A stretch of DNA of 64,000 nucleotides, from contig JAFZUV010000018.1 of assembly GCA_017618135.1 (NCBI GenBank), forward strand, positions 186,001 to 250,000. The letters are read 5' to 3'. The notes beneath the pieces were generated by a model. The model was given only the letters and a program-made list of their open reading frames with translations. It searched no databases and was not told the origin of the DNA. The translations under genes were made by a program, and so were the position numbers. Each line of letters begins with the position of its first letter. The stretch's first letter is position 1. Source of the DNA: Clostridia bacterium. GTDB taxonomy: Bacteria; Bacillota; Clostridia; Oscillospirales; Acutalibacteraceae. This document shows positions 55,756 through 64,000 of the stretch, in pieces.

Positions 55756-57363
55756 CGTAAAAATAATATTCATAGAAACCGTTATAGTTTTGCCGGCAGG
55801 GCGGCAGTTTGTTATTTTTTAGTGCTTTTTCTGCTTCTAAGCTGCATTTTAAGAGTGGCGGTCATTGATACTAAAGGATATGATAAAGTCTGCGCTCAGC
55901 AGAATGAATACAAGATCAAGGTGAACAGAATAAGAGGCACAATATATGACTGCAATATGCTGCCTCTCACTAATAACAAAAAAAGTATTATGGCGATTGT
56001 ATCGCCTACACCACGCGCGTTAATGGCAATAAGCGGTGAGTTGGACGGTAAAGAAAAAGAAAATCTGATGAAGCAACTCAGAAATAATAAACCTGTGGTA
56101 ACAGAGGTTTCAAAAGAAATTGACTGTGAAGGTATTGCTACCGCATACGCTTATAAGACCACCGGGTCAAGCGAGTCTTGCCATGTTGTGGGTTACCTTG
56201 ACAATACGGGCCACGGTGCGGTAGGGTTAGAAGCGGCGTATGACAGTATTCTTTACAGCGATGACTATCTTTATGCCGTATATGAGGCTGATGGAAAAGG
56301 TAATATGCTCTTAGGAAGTCAACCCAGATTTGAAAACAGCTCGGCGGCACTGACAAACGGCGTAGTGTCAACCATTGATATAAACATGCAAAACGCGGTA
56401 TGCGAAGCGGCAGGCAGATTTATTAAAAAAGGCGCCGTCGTAGTAGCGGAGGCGCAAACCGGTGAGATAAAAGTGATACTAAGCTTTCCCCGGTTCGATA
56501 CCTCAAATATTTCAACATATTTAGATGACGTTGATTCACCTTTTTTAAACCGCGCTTTGGCGGCGTATAATGTGGGGTCGGTTTTCAAATCGTGTGTAGC
56601 CGCGGCAGGTATAAAAAAGCGGGTGGAAGGTTATAAATGCAACTGTACGGGCAGTACCTATATAGCTGACAGATATTTTAAATGTCATAAGTCTGACGGT
56701 CACGGTACTGTTGATTTAAGGCAGGCGTTGGCTTTTTCGTGCAACTGCTTTTTTTATGGATTTGCTAGCGAAATAGGCGGTGAGGAAATCTATAAGCAAG
56801 CGAGAGTTTTAGAGTTTGGAGCTGCTGTTAGAATTGCTGATAACATAAAAACGAGCAGCGGTAATCTGCCGGATGTTAACACTCTGTCAAATCCGGCGCA
56901 CCTTGCTAATTTCAGCATAGGGCAGGGAGAGCTTACCGCGTCGCCTGTATCGTTACTGCCTTTGTATATGTCAATAGCAAATAAGGGGGAATACTATATT
57001 CCGTCGCTAGTGAAAAAAACAATTAAGGACGGAAAAGAAATAAAGTATAATAAAGGATATCCGACGGTGGCAATGAGTGAAGAAACTGCCGAAATGTTAA
57101 AGACATACTTAGCCGATGTAATAACAGAAGGCACCGCTTCTTCCGCCGCTCCGAAAACTGTTACGGCTGCAGGTAAAACCGCTACTGCCCAGACCGGAAA
57201 AACAGGTGAAAACGGTGAAAAAATAAACAATAGCTGGTTTTGTGGTTTTTTTCCGGCGGATAAGCCACAATATGTTGCGGTTTTGCTGTCTGAAGGTGGT
57301 AACAGCTCCGATACCACGGCGGCTTTTGCCGAAATTGCCGATATAATTGCACAAATGTCATAA
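55753..57363 (+). CDS. Class B penicillin-binding protein (transpeptidase)
   Basis: A 536-residue protein when started at the TTG 55753, six bases after AGGCGGTG; the ATG at 55717 lies in the terminator stem and adds 12 residues. A basic start and one membrane helix (about 16-37) precede a short pedestal domain (RIRGTIYDCNMLPLT) and the transpeptidase. Active-site Ser276 and Lys279 (SVFK), SCN at 329-331 and KTA at 475-477 are seen; the last replaces the usual KTG. It is smaller than SpoVD/PBP2B and has no PASTA domain. A role in spore or division wall synthesis is likely; which one is unclear. Confidence 0.88.
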   Translation: MRKNNIHRNRYSFAGRAAVCYFLVLFLLLSCILRVAVIDTKGYDKVCAQQNEYKIKVNRIRGTIYDCNMLPLTNNKKSIMAIVSPTPRALMAISGELDGKEKENLMKQLRNNKPVVTEVSKEIDCEGIATAYAYKTTGSSESCHVVGYLDNTGHGAVGLEAAYDSILYSDDYLYAVYEADGKGNMLLGSQPRFENSSAALTNGVVSTIDINMQNAVCEAAGRFIKKGAVVVAEAQTGEIKVILSFPRFDTSNISTYLDDVDSPFLNRALAAYNVGSVFKSCVAAAGIKKRVEGYKCNCTGSTYIADRYFKCHKSDGHGTVDLRQALAFSCNCFFYGFASEIGGEEIYKQARVLEFGAAVRIADNIKTSSGNLPDVNTLSNPAHLANFSIGQGELTASPVSLLPLYMSIANKGEYYIPSLVKKTIKDGKEIKYNKGYPTVAMSEETAEMLKTYLADVITEGTASSAAPKTVTAAGKTATAQTGKTGENGEKINNSWFCGFFPADKPQYVAVLLSEGGNSSDTTAAFAEIADIIAQMS

Positions 57364-57371
57364 GCAGGTTC

Positions 57372-57410
57372 TTGACAGCATATATGTATAGTGGTATAAT
57401 TGTATACATC
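57372..57410 (+). promoter_or_regulatory. Promoter with GntR/FCD-type operator before the citrate-pathway genes
   Basis: TTGACA (57372-57377), 17 bases, TATAAT (57395-57400). The palindrome TGTATACA (57401-57408), within ATTGTATACAT, adjoins the -10 box. FCD-type GntR regulators often bind TNGTATACNA sites. The operon itself encodes such a protein at 58806, so autoregulation is likely. Confidence 0.75.
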
Positions 57411-57437
57411 ATGTTGAAAATTGTAGGGAGGTATTCA

Positions 57438-58808
57438 ATGCTTGAACTTTCAAATAAAACAAATCTGCTTGAATCAAACATTTACAAATATTCTCTGCAG
57501 GATGTAGAGGAACCTAACCTTTACCGTGAGGTATACAGTTATGATGATGTACCGAGAATTGCCTTTAACCACAGGCGAGTACCTATGGGAATGCCTAAGG
57601 ATATCTGGATTACCGATACTTCTTTTCGCGACGGGCAACAATCGGTAGAGCCTTACACTGTAGAGCAAATTGTTGAGCTTTTCAAATTACTGTCGCGCTT
57701 GTCAGGACCATACGGTATAGTACGCCAGAGCGAATTTTTCGTATACAGTAAAAAAGACCGTGACGCCCTTTCAAAATGTCAGGAATTAGGACTCAAATTT
57801 CCGGAAATCACAACATGGATAAGGGCAAGCAAACAAGATTTTAAACTGGTAAAAGATTTAGGTGTAAGAGAAACAGGGATACTTGTTTCCTGCAGTGACT
57901 ATCATATATTTAAAAAGCTTAAAATGACGCGTCGTGAGGCAATGAATACATATCTCGCCGCAGTAGGCGAGGCGTTTGAAGCGGGCGTAATGCCTCGCTG
58001 TCACCTTGAGGATATTACGCGCGCCGATTTTTACGGTTTTGTAGTGCCTTTTGTTAATGAGCTTATGAAAATGTCAAAAGACGCGGGCATTCCGGTTCGT
58101 ATCAGGGCATGCGATACTATGGGATACGGCGTACCTTATTCTGAGGTGGCTCTGCCTCGAAGTGTTCCGGGCATTATATACGGACTTCAGCACTATTCCG
58201 ATGTGCCGAGTGAAATGCTTGAGTGGCATGGGCATAATGATTTTTATAAATCGGTTGCAAACGCTTCTACCGCCTGGCTTTACGGTGCTTCCGCAGTCAA
58301 TTGTTCGCTTTTGGGTATAGGTGAGCGTACCGGAAATGTACCGCTTGAAGCTATGGTTATGGAATATGCGTCACTTCGCGGTTCTTTTGACGGTATGGAT
58401 CCCAGGGTAATTACCGATATCGCACATTTTTTCAAGGATGAAATCGGCTATAAAATACCACCGATGACTCCGTTTGTCGGCAGAAACTTTAATGTTACGC
58501 GTGCCGGAATTCATGCGGACGGTCTTTTAAAAGACGAGGAGATTTACAATATTTTCAACACCGAAAAGATACTTAACCGTCCTGTTTCGGTTTTACTCTC
58601 AAAGACTTCAGGTCTTGCGGGTATAGCGTACTGGATAAATCAGAACTATTCTTTAAAGCCACACGAAACGGTTGATAAGCGTTCGCAGCTTGTAATTAAA
58701 CTTAAAGAATGGATAGACAAAGAGTATGAGTCCGGCAGAACAACCGCGCTTTCAAACAGTGAAATCGAGAATAAAATTGCCGAGATACAAAAACAGGAGG
58801 GGCAGTAA
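57438..58808 (+). CDS. Probable Re-citrate synthase (homocitrate/isopropylmalate synthase family)
   Basis: A 456-residue member of the DRE-TIM metallolyase family. The motif ITDTSFRDGQQS (about 58-69) holds the catalytic Arg and metal Asp, and EWHGHNDF (near 272) the HxH metal site. It lacks the C-terminal LeuA regulatory domain, so it is not a normal 2-isopropylmalate synthase. Length and context match the Re-face citrate synthase of Clostridium kluyveri. The neighbours are a GntR regulator, aconitase and isocitrate dehydrogenase, which convert citrate to 2-oxoglutarate. Homocitrate synthase is the alternative. GGGAGG lies six bases before the ATG. Confidence 0.78.
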   Translation: MLELSNKTNLLESNIYKYSLQDVEEPNLYREVYSYDDVPRIAFNHRRVPMGMPKDIWITDTSFRDGQQSVEPYTVEQIVELFKLLSRLSGPYGIVRQSEFFVYSKKDRDALSKCQELGLKFPEITTWIRASKQDFKLVKDLGVRETGILVSCSDYHIFKKLKMTRREAMNTYLAAVGEAFEAGVMPRCHLEDITRADFYGFVVPFVNELMKMSKDAGIPVRIRACDTMGYGVPYSEVALPRSVPGIIYGLQHYSDVPSEMLEWHGHNDFYKSVANASTAWLYGASAVNCSLLGIGERTGNVPLEAMVMEYASLRGSFDGMDPRVITDIAHFFKDEIGYKIPPMTPFVGRNFNVTRAGIHADGLLKDEEIYNIFNTEKILNRPVSVLLSKTSGLAGIAYWINQNYSLKPHETVDKRSQLVIKLKEWIDKEYESGRTTALSNSEIENKIAEIQKQEGQ

Positions 58809-59446
58809 TGGAGCATAGAACCATATCTCTTGCCGATCAGGTCTTTGAAAACCTTGAAAATGACATTTTAAGCGGGAAATACCCGCGTGGCGAGCTGCTT
58901 ACCGAGAGTAAACTCTGTCAGATTATGGGAGTAAGCAGAACTCCTATAAGGGAGGCTTTAAGGCGGCTTTCTCAAGAACATATTATCGAGGAAAGCGGCA
59001 AAGGGTCGGTTGTTTTGGGAATAACGGAGAATGATTTGAAGGATATATTTTTTATTCGTAAAAAGATTGAAAGCGATGCGGCGGCACTCGCCGCTGTAAA
59101 CCGTACCGATGAGCAGCTTACCGTATTAAAAGAAGCGGTGGAATTTCAAGAGTTCTATCTAGGCAAAAAGGCTCCGGATAAAATTAAGCTTATGGACAGT
59201 CGTTTTCACGAAACGATATACCATATGTCCGGCAGCAGTGTGTTCTGTGATGTGTTGATACCTCTGCATAAGAAAATACAAAAATACAGGATGGCTTCAC
59301 TTTCAAATAAAAGCCGCGCGGCGGCTTCCGTTAAGGAACACAGAGAAATTCTTAAGGCTATAGCTGATTGCGATGCCGATAAGGCAAGAATACTTGTGGA
59401 TGAGCATCTTGAAAACGCTTATAATCATATGTTCAATAAGGAGTAA
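58808..59446 (+). CDS. GntR-family (FCD) transcriptional regulator
   Basis: A 212-residue regulator. The winged helix is at about 1-70 (LESKLCQIMGVSRTPIREALRRLSQEHII-type), followed by the helical FCD effector domain (FFIRKKIESDAAALAA, SRFHETIYHMSGS, HREILKAIADCDADKARILVDEHL) with His residues that bind a metal and an organic acid in this family. The start overlaps the synthase stop by one base (TAATG). Its likely target is the palindrome at the operon promoter, with citrate or a related acid as effector by inference. Confidence 0.9.
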   Translation: MEHRTISLADQVFENLENDILSGKYPRGELLTESKLCQIMGVSRTPIREALRRLSQEHIIEESGKGSVVLGITENDLKDIFFIRKKIESDAAALAAVNRTDEQLTVLKEAVEFQEFYLGKKAPDKIKLMDSRFHETIYHMSGSSVFCDVLIPLHKKIQKYRMASLSNKSRAAASVKEHREILKAIADCDADKARILVDEHLENAYNHMFNKE

Positions 59447-59450
59447 TATA

Positions 59451-61376
59451 ATGGGATATACAATAGCACAAAAGATTATTAAAAACCATCTTGTATCGGG
59501 CGAGATGAGAGTAGGCAGCGAAATTGCCCTCAGAATTGACCAGACTCTTACACAGGACGCAACGGGAACTATGGCATATCTTGAGTTTGAAACGATGGGT
59601 TTAAAGCGTGTAAAAACCGAAAAAAGCGTAGCATACATAGACCATAATACATTACAGTCCGGTTTTGAAAACGCGGATGACCATAGATATATACAGTCTG
59701 TAGCTTCAAAACACGGGATATATTTTTCGCGTCCGGGCAACGGTATCTGCCACCAGGTACATTTAGAGCGGTTCGGAATACCGGGTAAAACGCTCATAGG
59801 CTCTGATAGCCATACGCCTACAGGCGGAGGTATAGGTATGCTCTCAATGGGCGCGGGCGGTATGGATGTTGCGGCGGCTATGGGCGGCGGCGCTTACTAT
59901 ATCACTATGCCTAAAATGTATAAAGTTAACCTTACAGGCAAACTTAAACCTTTTGTCAGTGCAAAGGATATAAGCCTTGAAATTTTGCGTATTCTGTCGG
60001 TTAAGGGCGGCGTAGGCGCGATTATTGAATGGGGCGGAGAAGGAATAAAGAATTTGTCTGTTCCCGAGCGTGCTACCATAACTAATATGGGTACAGAGCT
60101 GGGAGCAACAACTTCAATTTTCCCGTCTGATGAGGTAACGCGCGAATTTTTGCGTGCGGAGGGTAGAGAGCAGGACTACATACCGCTTGAAAGCGATACG
60201 GACGCGGTTTACGATAAGGTGATAGAAATTGACCTTAACGAATTGAAACCTCTTATTGCTTGTCCGCATAGTCCTGATAATGTTGTTACCGTAGAGTCGC
60301 TTAAGGGTACTAAGGTTGACCAGGTTTGCATAGGTTCCTGCACAAATTCTTCTCTTTTTGATATGCTGAAAGTGGCGGCACTGTTAAAAGATAAAACAAT
60401 TAAAGAAAGTGTAAGCCTTTCAATTTCTCCGGGCTCTAAACAGGTGCTTACAATGCTTAGTGACTGCGGAGCTTTAAGCGACATAATTGCTTCGGGCGCC
60501 CGTCTTTTGGAGTGCGCCTGCGGACCGTGTATCGGTATGGGCTTTTCGCCTAATTCCGCAGGAGTGTCGCTCCGCACATTTAACAGAAACTTTGAGGGCA
60601 GAAGCGGCACGGCTGATGCCGGCGTGTATCTTGTATCACCCGAAACGGCGGTTGCCGCCGCTCTTACCGGCGAGATAACCGACCCGAGACTTTTAGGCAC
60701 AATGCCGCAAGTTAATATGCCGCCGAATTTCAAAATAAACGATACCGCGGTAATACCGCCTGTATCGGAAGCTTCTGCCGATAGTGTCGCTGTGCTCAGA
60801 GGTCCCAATATTAAACCGTTCCCCGAATCAAAACCTCAGGCGGATGTGCTGAAAGCTACCGTATCCCTTAAGGTGGGTGATAATATTACAACCGACCATA
60901 TTATGCCTGCGGGTGCTAAAATTTTACCTTATCGCTCGAATATACCGTATTTGTCAAACTTTTGCTTTGGTGTGTGCGACAAATCTTTCCCCGAACGCGC
61001 AAAGGAACTTGGCGAAAGCATAGTAATAGGCGGGTCAAACTACGGTCAAGGCTCCTCGCGTGAGCATGCGGCTTTAGTGCCTATGTATTTAGGCGTTCGC
61101 GCGGTGATTTCAAAAAGCTTCGCCCGTATTCACGCAGCAAATCTCATAAACTCCGGTATACTGCCGCTTACCTTTAAAAATCCTGATGATTATGATAAAA
61201 TATCTGAAGGTGATTTGCTCGGACTGACAGGTGTTTTTGCGGGTTTGGACAGCGGTGAAATAACTCTTAAAAATGAAACGAGCGGTGAAAAGATAAAACT
61301 TTTATGTTCTTTTACCGAAAGACAAAAGAAAATACTTAAAGCAGGCGGACTGCTTGCTTATGCCAAGGAGAATTAA
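59451..61376 (+). CDS. Aconitate hydratase (long-chain aconitase/LeuC-related)
   Basis: A 641-residue Fe-S hydro-lyase. The start is the ATG at 59451 after AAGGAG; the open frame reaches back into the GntR gene. The cluster cysteines are in GSCTNSS and CACGPCIGMG, and the swivel domain at the end has DNITTDHIMPAG and GGSNYGQGSSREHAAL. It is a single-chain aconitase shorter than AcnA (about 890), as common in clostridia. It isomerises citrate and isocitrate between the synthase and IDH genes. Confidence 0.9.
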   Translation: MGYTIAQKIIKNHLVSGEMRVGSEIALRIDQTLTQDATGTMAYLEFETMGLKRVKTEKSVAYIDHNTLQSGFENADDHRYIQSVASKHGIYFSRPGNGICHQVHLERFGIPGKTLIGSDSHTPTGGGIGMLSMGAGGMDVAAAMGGGAYYITMPKMYKVNLTGKLKPFVSAKDISLEILRILSVKGGVGAIIEWGGEGIKNLSVPERATITNMGTELGATTSIFPSDEVTREFLRAEGREQDYIPLESDTDAVYDKVIEIDLNELKPLIACPHSPDNVVTVESLKGTKVDQVCIGSCTNSSLFDMLKVAALLKDKTIKESVSLSISPGSKQVLTMLSDCGALSDIIASGARLLECACGPCIGMGFSPNSAGVSLRTFNRNFEGRSGTADAGVYLVSPETAVAAALTGEITDPRLLGTMPQVNMPPNFKINDTAVIPPVSEASADSVAVLRGPNIKPFPESKPQADVLKATVSLKVGDNITTDHIMPAGAKILPYRSNIPYLSNFCFGVCDKSFPERAKELGESIVIGGSNYGQGSSREHAALVPMYLGVRAVISKSFARIHAANLINSGILPLTFKNPDDYDKISEGDLLGLTGVFAGLDSGEITLKNETSGEKIKLLCSFTERQKKILKAGGLLAYAKEN

Positions 61377-61377
61377 A

Positions 61378-62526
61378 ATGGAAAAGTATATTAATGAAGC
61401 AGTTGAACAATTCAAAACACTTCTTACCGAGCAGATAGAGCGAGAAAGGAAAATGGAAGAGGAAAAAAGTGTTACCGATTATGAAAAACTCGATAAAATC
61501 ATAATAGGTATCTGCGGCGGCGACGGTATAGGACCTATAATTTCCGCCGAGAGCGAGAGGCTTTTACAGTTTCTTTTAAAGGATGAAATAAGTACAGGTA
61601 AAGTAGAACTCCGCACTATCGAGGGTCTCACGATTGAAAACAGGATAGCTCACAATAAAGCTATTCCCGATGATGTTTTAGCCCAAATAAAGGCTTGTAA
61701 TGTAATACTTAAGGCACCTACCACCACGCTTAAGGGCGGTACGCTTGAAAGTGCCAATGTTGCTATGCGCAGAGAGCTTGATTTATTTGCTAATGTACGC
61801 CCTGTTTGCGTACCCGATCAGAATATTGATTGGATATTCTTTCGTGAAAACACCGAGGGCGAGTATGTATTAGGTTCACGCGGCGTACAGATACCGGATA
61901 CATTGTCGTTTGATTTTAAAGTAACAACGAAAGAGGGTACTAAAAGAATCGCCAGAGCGGCTTTTGAATATGCCCGAAAAAACGGCAAAACCAATGTCGC
62001 TATTGTTACAAAGGCTAATATTATGAAAAAGACTGACGGTATGTTCAGCGAACTTTGCCATGAGGTTGCAAAAGACTATCCGGAAATCACCGCAGACGAT
62101 TGGTATATTGATATTATGACGGCAAATCTTGTAAATGAGCGCGTTCGCAGTAATTTTCAGGTTTTTGTACTGCCCAATCTTTACGGAGATATTATTACCG
62201 ACGAAGCGGCTCAGCTCCAGGGAGGCGTCGGCACTGCCGGAAGTGCGAACATAGGTGATAAATATGCTATGTTTGAAGCAATTCACGGCTCGGCTCCCCG
62301 TATGATAGAAGAGGGCAGAGGCAAGTATGCCAACCCGACAAGTATGTTTAAGGCAACAGAGATGATGTTGTCACATATAGGCTACAAAGAAAAGGCGGAT
62401 AAGCTCGGAAAGGCGCTTAAAGTCTGTACAGAGGAAAATCCGAAGTATAAGATTACAGGTCGCGCAGACGGCGCTACCTGCACCGAGTTCGGCGATTATT
62501 TAATGGAAATGATATCGAAACTTTAA
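61378..62526 (+). CDS. icd: Isocitrate dehydrogenase, NAD-dependent type
   Basis: A 382-residue beta-decarboxylating dehydrogenase. An N-terminal acidic helix (1-40) precedes GICGGDGIGP, then LKAPTTT, the substrate motif FRENTEGEYVLG, and EAIHGSAPRMIEEG. The family includes isopropylmalate dehydrogenase; the operon points to isocitrate. The start is the ATG at 61378 after AAGGAG. It produces 2-oxoglutarate and NADH. A terminator follows. Confidence 0.88.
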   Translation: MEKYINEAVEQFKTLLTEQIERERKMEEEKSVTDYEKLDKIIIGICGGDGIGPIISAESERLLQFLLKDEISTGKVELRTIEGLTIENRIAHNKAIPDDVLAQIKACNVILKAPTTTLKGGTLESANVAMRRELDLFANVRPVCVPDQNIDWIFFRENTEGEYVLGSRGVQIPDTLSFDFKVTTKEGTKRIARAAFEYARKNGKTNVAIVTKANIMKKTDGMFSELCHEVAKDYPEITADDWYIDIMTANLVNERVRSNFQVFVLPNLYGDIITDEAAQLQGGVGTAGSANIGDKYAMFEAIHGSAPRMIEEGRGKYANPTSMFKATEMMLSHIGYKEKADKLGKALKVCTEENPKYKITGRADGATCTEFGDYLMEMISKL

Positions 62527-62541
62527 TAATACTTTCAGCTT

Positions 62542-62582
62542 CGCGGGGAATGGCATACAGTGCCGTTCCTTGCGGTTGTTTT
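62542..62582 (+). terminator. Terminator after icd
   Basis: GGAATGGCA (62547-62555) pairs with TGCCGTTCC (62561-62569) with one G-U pair, extended by a CGCGG/TTGCGG base, then TTGTTTT. Confidence 0.65.
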
Positions 62583-62665
62583 GATGTACTTTTTATACAA
62601 ATCACACTAAAATACTACAAAAAATTCCTTTATAATAATTATTTTGGAAAAATAAAAAAAAGGTC

Positions 62666-62694
62666 TTTTCAAATCGGCAAGAATGTGTTATTAT
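62666..62694 (+). promoter_or_regulatory. Possible promoter of the hydrogenase-type cluster
   Basis: TTTTCA (62666-62671), 17 bases, TATTAT (62689-62694), in an AT-rich stretch; weak -35. Confidence 0.4.
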
Positions 62695-62771
62695 CTATAA
62701 TGATAAAAATATAACGATTATTGTGTCTTGAAAGCGATGATTGTTGTATGGTTTTTAGGGAGGAACCGTTG

Positions 62772-63269
62772 ATGAAGAAAAAAATCAGTAAGCTTCCGTT
62801 TAAAGGCACCGCCGAGCAGGAAGCGCAGCTAAAAAAGGTTATTGACGAGTTTAAGCATGATAAAAGTAACCTTATGGTTGTTATGCAAAAAGCGCAGGAT
62901 ATCTATGGCTATTTACCGTTTGAGGTGCAGGAAATGATATCCGAGGGTATGGAAGTGTCGCTTGAAAAGATTTACGGCGTTGCTACTTTCTATGCGCAGT
63001 TTTCACTTGCTCCTAAAGGCGAATACAATATATCGGTATGCCTTGGTACCGCGTGCTATGTGAAAGGTGCGCAAGCTATTTTTGACGGAATTTCCGAAAA
63101 ACTGGGAATAGGTGTTGACGAATGCACTGCTGACGGTAAGTTTTCCCTTACCGCTTGCCGCTGTATAGGCGCTTGCGGATTAGGCCCCGTGCTTACTGTA
63201 AACGATGAAGTTTACGGCAAACTCACTCCGGATGATATTCCGAAAATTCTTGAAAAATACGGAGCATAG
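62772..63269 (+). CDS. nuoE: NuoE-like 24-kDa NADH dehydrogenase/hydrogenase subunit
   Basis: A 165-residue thioredoxin-like [2Fe-2S] protein. The ligands are Cys90, Cys95, Cys131 and Cys135 (CLGTAC, CRCIGAC), the complex I NuoE/HydC pattern. In clostridia this gene starts the NADH- and ferredoxin-dependent [FeFe]-hydrogenase operon. The ATG at 62772 follows GGGAGG; an upstream extension has no ribosome site. The two following genes fit that operon. Confidence 0.92.
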   Translation: MKKKISKLPFKGTAEQEAQLKKVIDEFKHDKSNLMVVMQKAQDIYGYLPFEVQEMISEGMEVSLEKIYGVATFYAQFSLAPKGEYNISVCLGTACYVKGAQAIFDGISEKLGIGVDECTADGKFSLTACRCIGACGLGPVLTVNDEVYGKLTPDDIPKILEKYGA

Positions 63270-63296
63270 CCGCGAAGGATAATTTGGTGCTGTATT

Positions 63297-63647
63297 ATGA
63301 AAATAAGAGAAATAAGAGATTTACTTGACGCTGAGGTTCTTTGTTGCGAGCAGAACCTCGATTCAACCGCCTATTCGGCTTGCGGATGCGACCTTATGAG
63401 TGATGTTTTGGCGTATGTTAAGGACCAAGCCGTCTTGCTTACAGGGCTTGTTAATCCGCAGGTTGTCAGAACGGCGGAAATGATGGATATGATTTGTATA
63501 GTTTTTGTTCGTTCAAAAGCTCCCACTAAGGAAATGCTTGATTTAGCAGAGGATAACGGTATTGTCGTTATGAAGTGCAACAAGAGAATGTATGAGGCTT
63601 GCGGACTGTTGTATTCAAACGGTCTTGTAGGTAACAAGGTTAAATAG
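63297..63647 (+). CDS. DRTGG-domain protein of hydrogenase cluster
   Basis: A 116-residue protein similar to stand-alone DRTGG domains (TGLVNPQVVRTAEMMDMICIVFVRSKAPTKEMLDLAEDNGIVVMKCNKRMYEACGLLYSNG). These accompany nuoE and HATPase genes in clostridial hydrogenase operons. Exact role unknown; a regulatory or sensing part is supposed. It ends in a one-base overlap with the next GTG start. Confidence 0.8.
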   Translation: MKIREIRDLLDAEVLCCEQNLDSTAYSACGCDLMSDVLAYVKDQAVLLTGLVNPQVVRTAEMMDMICIVFVRSKAPTKEMLDLAEDNGIVVMKCNKRMYEACGLLYSNGLVGNKVK

Positions 63648-64000
63648 TGAGCGAACCCTTAATTTTTCATTTCGATATTAACGGTGATGATTTTTCCACC
63701 GCAGGTCAGGCTTCTGTACAAATCAAAAAAAATTTGAGGCAATTAGGGCTTTCCCCTGAGATTATACGGCGTGTTTCAATCGCGATGTATGAGGGGGAGA
63801 TCAATATGGTAATTCATGCTCACGGCGGTACTGCAGATGTAAAAGTTTTTGAAAACTATATTGAGATTATTCTCGCAGATAATGGGCCCGGAATTAAAGA
63901 TATAGATTTAGCTATGAAAGAGGGATATTCCACCGCGTCGGATACGACCCGTTCTCTCGGATTTGGCGCCGGCATGGGGTTGCCTAATATGAAACGATAT
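63647..64000 (+). CDS. Anti-sigma-factor-type ATP-binding protein (HATPase), 3' end outside window
   Basis: A frame open from the GTG at 63647 to the window end (118 residues seen). EGEINMVIHAHGGTADVKV is the N-box and EIILADNGPGIKDIDLAM plus FGAGMGLPNMKRY the G-boxes of the SpoIIAB/RsbW-like kinase fold. It has no transmembrane or phosphoacceptor part. In hydrogenase operons of clostridia such a protein follows the DRTGG gene. It may sense redox or energy state through ATP; substrate unknown. Confidence 0.85.
   Translation, partial: MSEPLIFHFDINGDDFSTAGQASVQIKKNLRQLGLSPEIIRRVSIAMYEGEINMVIHAHGGTADVKVFENYIEIILADNGPGIKDIDLAMKEGYSTASDTTRSLGFGAGMGLPNMKRY

Noticed and set aside
57438-58808. Plain 2-isopropylmalate synthase of leucine synthesis
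   Set aside because: No LeuA regulatory domain and no leuB/leuC/leuD set; the neighbours are aconitase and isocitrate dehydrogenase.

Overview
The window looks like a chromosomal segment of a strictly anaerobic, spore-forming, Gram-positive bacterium of the Clostridia, most likely a gut member of the Oscillospirales/Ruminococcaceae type. The evidence is sortase-assembled pili with LPxTG anchors, the sporulation genes yabP/yabQ and a SpoVB-like flippase, a six-gene Rnf complex, a NuoE-like gene followed by a DRTGG protein and an ATPase (the usual start of an electron-bifurcating [FeFe]-hydrogenase cluster), a dockerin-bearing leucine-rich-repeat protein, and aggGAGG ribosome sites with TTGACA-17-TATAAT promoters throughout. 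Taxonomy is inferred from gene content; no database was searched.

Layout. 1-10.9 kb: pilus locus (5'-truncated tip adhesin, coiled-coil protein, signal peptidase I, backbone pilin, class C sortase, an unusual pilin-LPxTG-sortase fusion), followed by a LytS-like sensor kinase split by a frameshift and a response regulator. 11-19 kb: uvrB, a small divergent XRE regulator/membrane-protein pair with two operators, uvrA, then DUF5685, DnaJ-like and membrane-protein genes. 19-27 kb: second XRE gene, tRNA-Thr(CGT), a phosphopantetheinyl transferase, rnfCDGEAB on the minus strand, and cls. 27-39 kb: rpsF-ssb-rpsR behind a probable S6:S18 leader, then a long run recJ-relA-dtd-MBL-hemZ-nucleoside kinase-zinc ribbon-mtnN-spoVB. 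39-46 kb: the hup-rqcP-yabP-yabQ-divIC-S1 cluster, a fumarase alpha subunit, an RNA methyltransferase, a lipid kinase and groESL. 46-49 kb: a third XRE gene divergent from a dockerin/LRR protein, and a repeat-rich spacer. 49-53 kb: rpsL-rpsG-fusA-tuf.

53.4-55.7 kb is an AT-rich island of two glycosyltransferase genes on the minus strand, inserted between tuf and a class B PBP. It is flanked by two sister copies of the tuf terminator. It is preceded by a compact leader RNA (14-bp closing stem, nested stems, a predicted pseudoknot and an intrinsic terminator right before the ribosome site) driven by a near-consensus promoter. I regard this leader as the best candidate for an undescribed element in the window.

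57.4-62.5 kb is a regulon for the oxidative half-TCA route: a probable Re-citrate synthase, a GntR/FCD regulator with a matching palindrome at the promoter, aconitase and isocitrate dehydrogenase. It would make 2-oxoglutarate for glutamate synthesis. The window ends inside the presumed hydrogenase cluster. Rnf and the hydrogenase would together balance ferredoxin and NADH.
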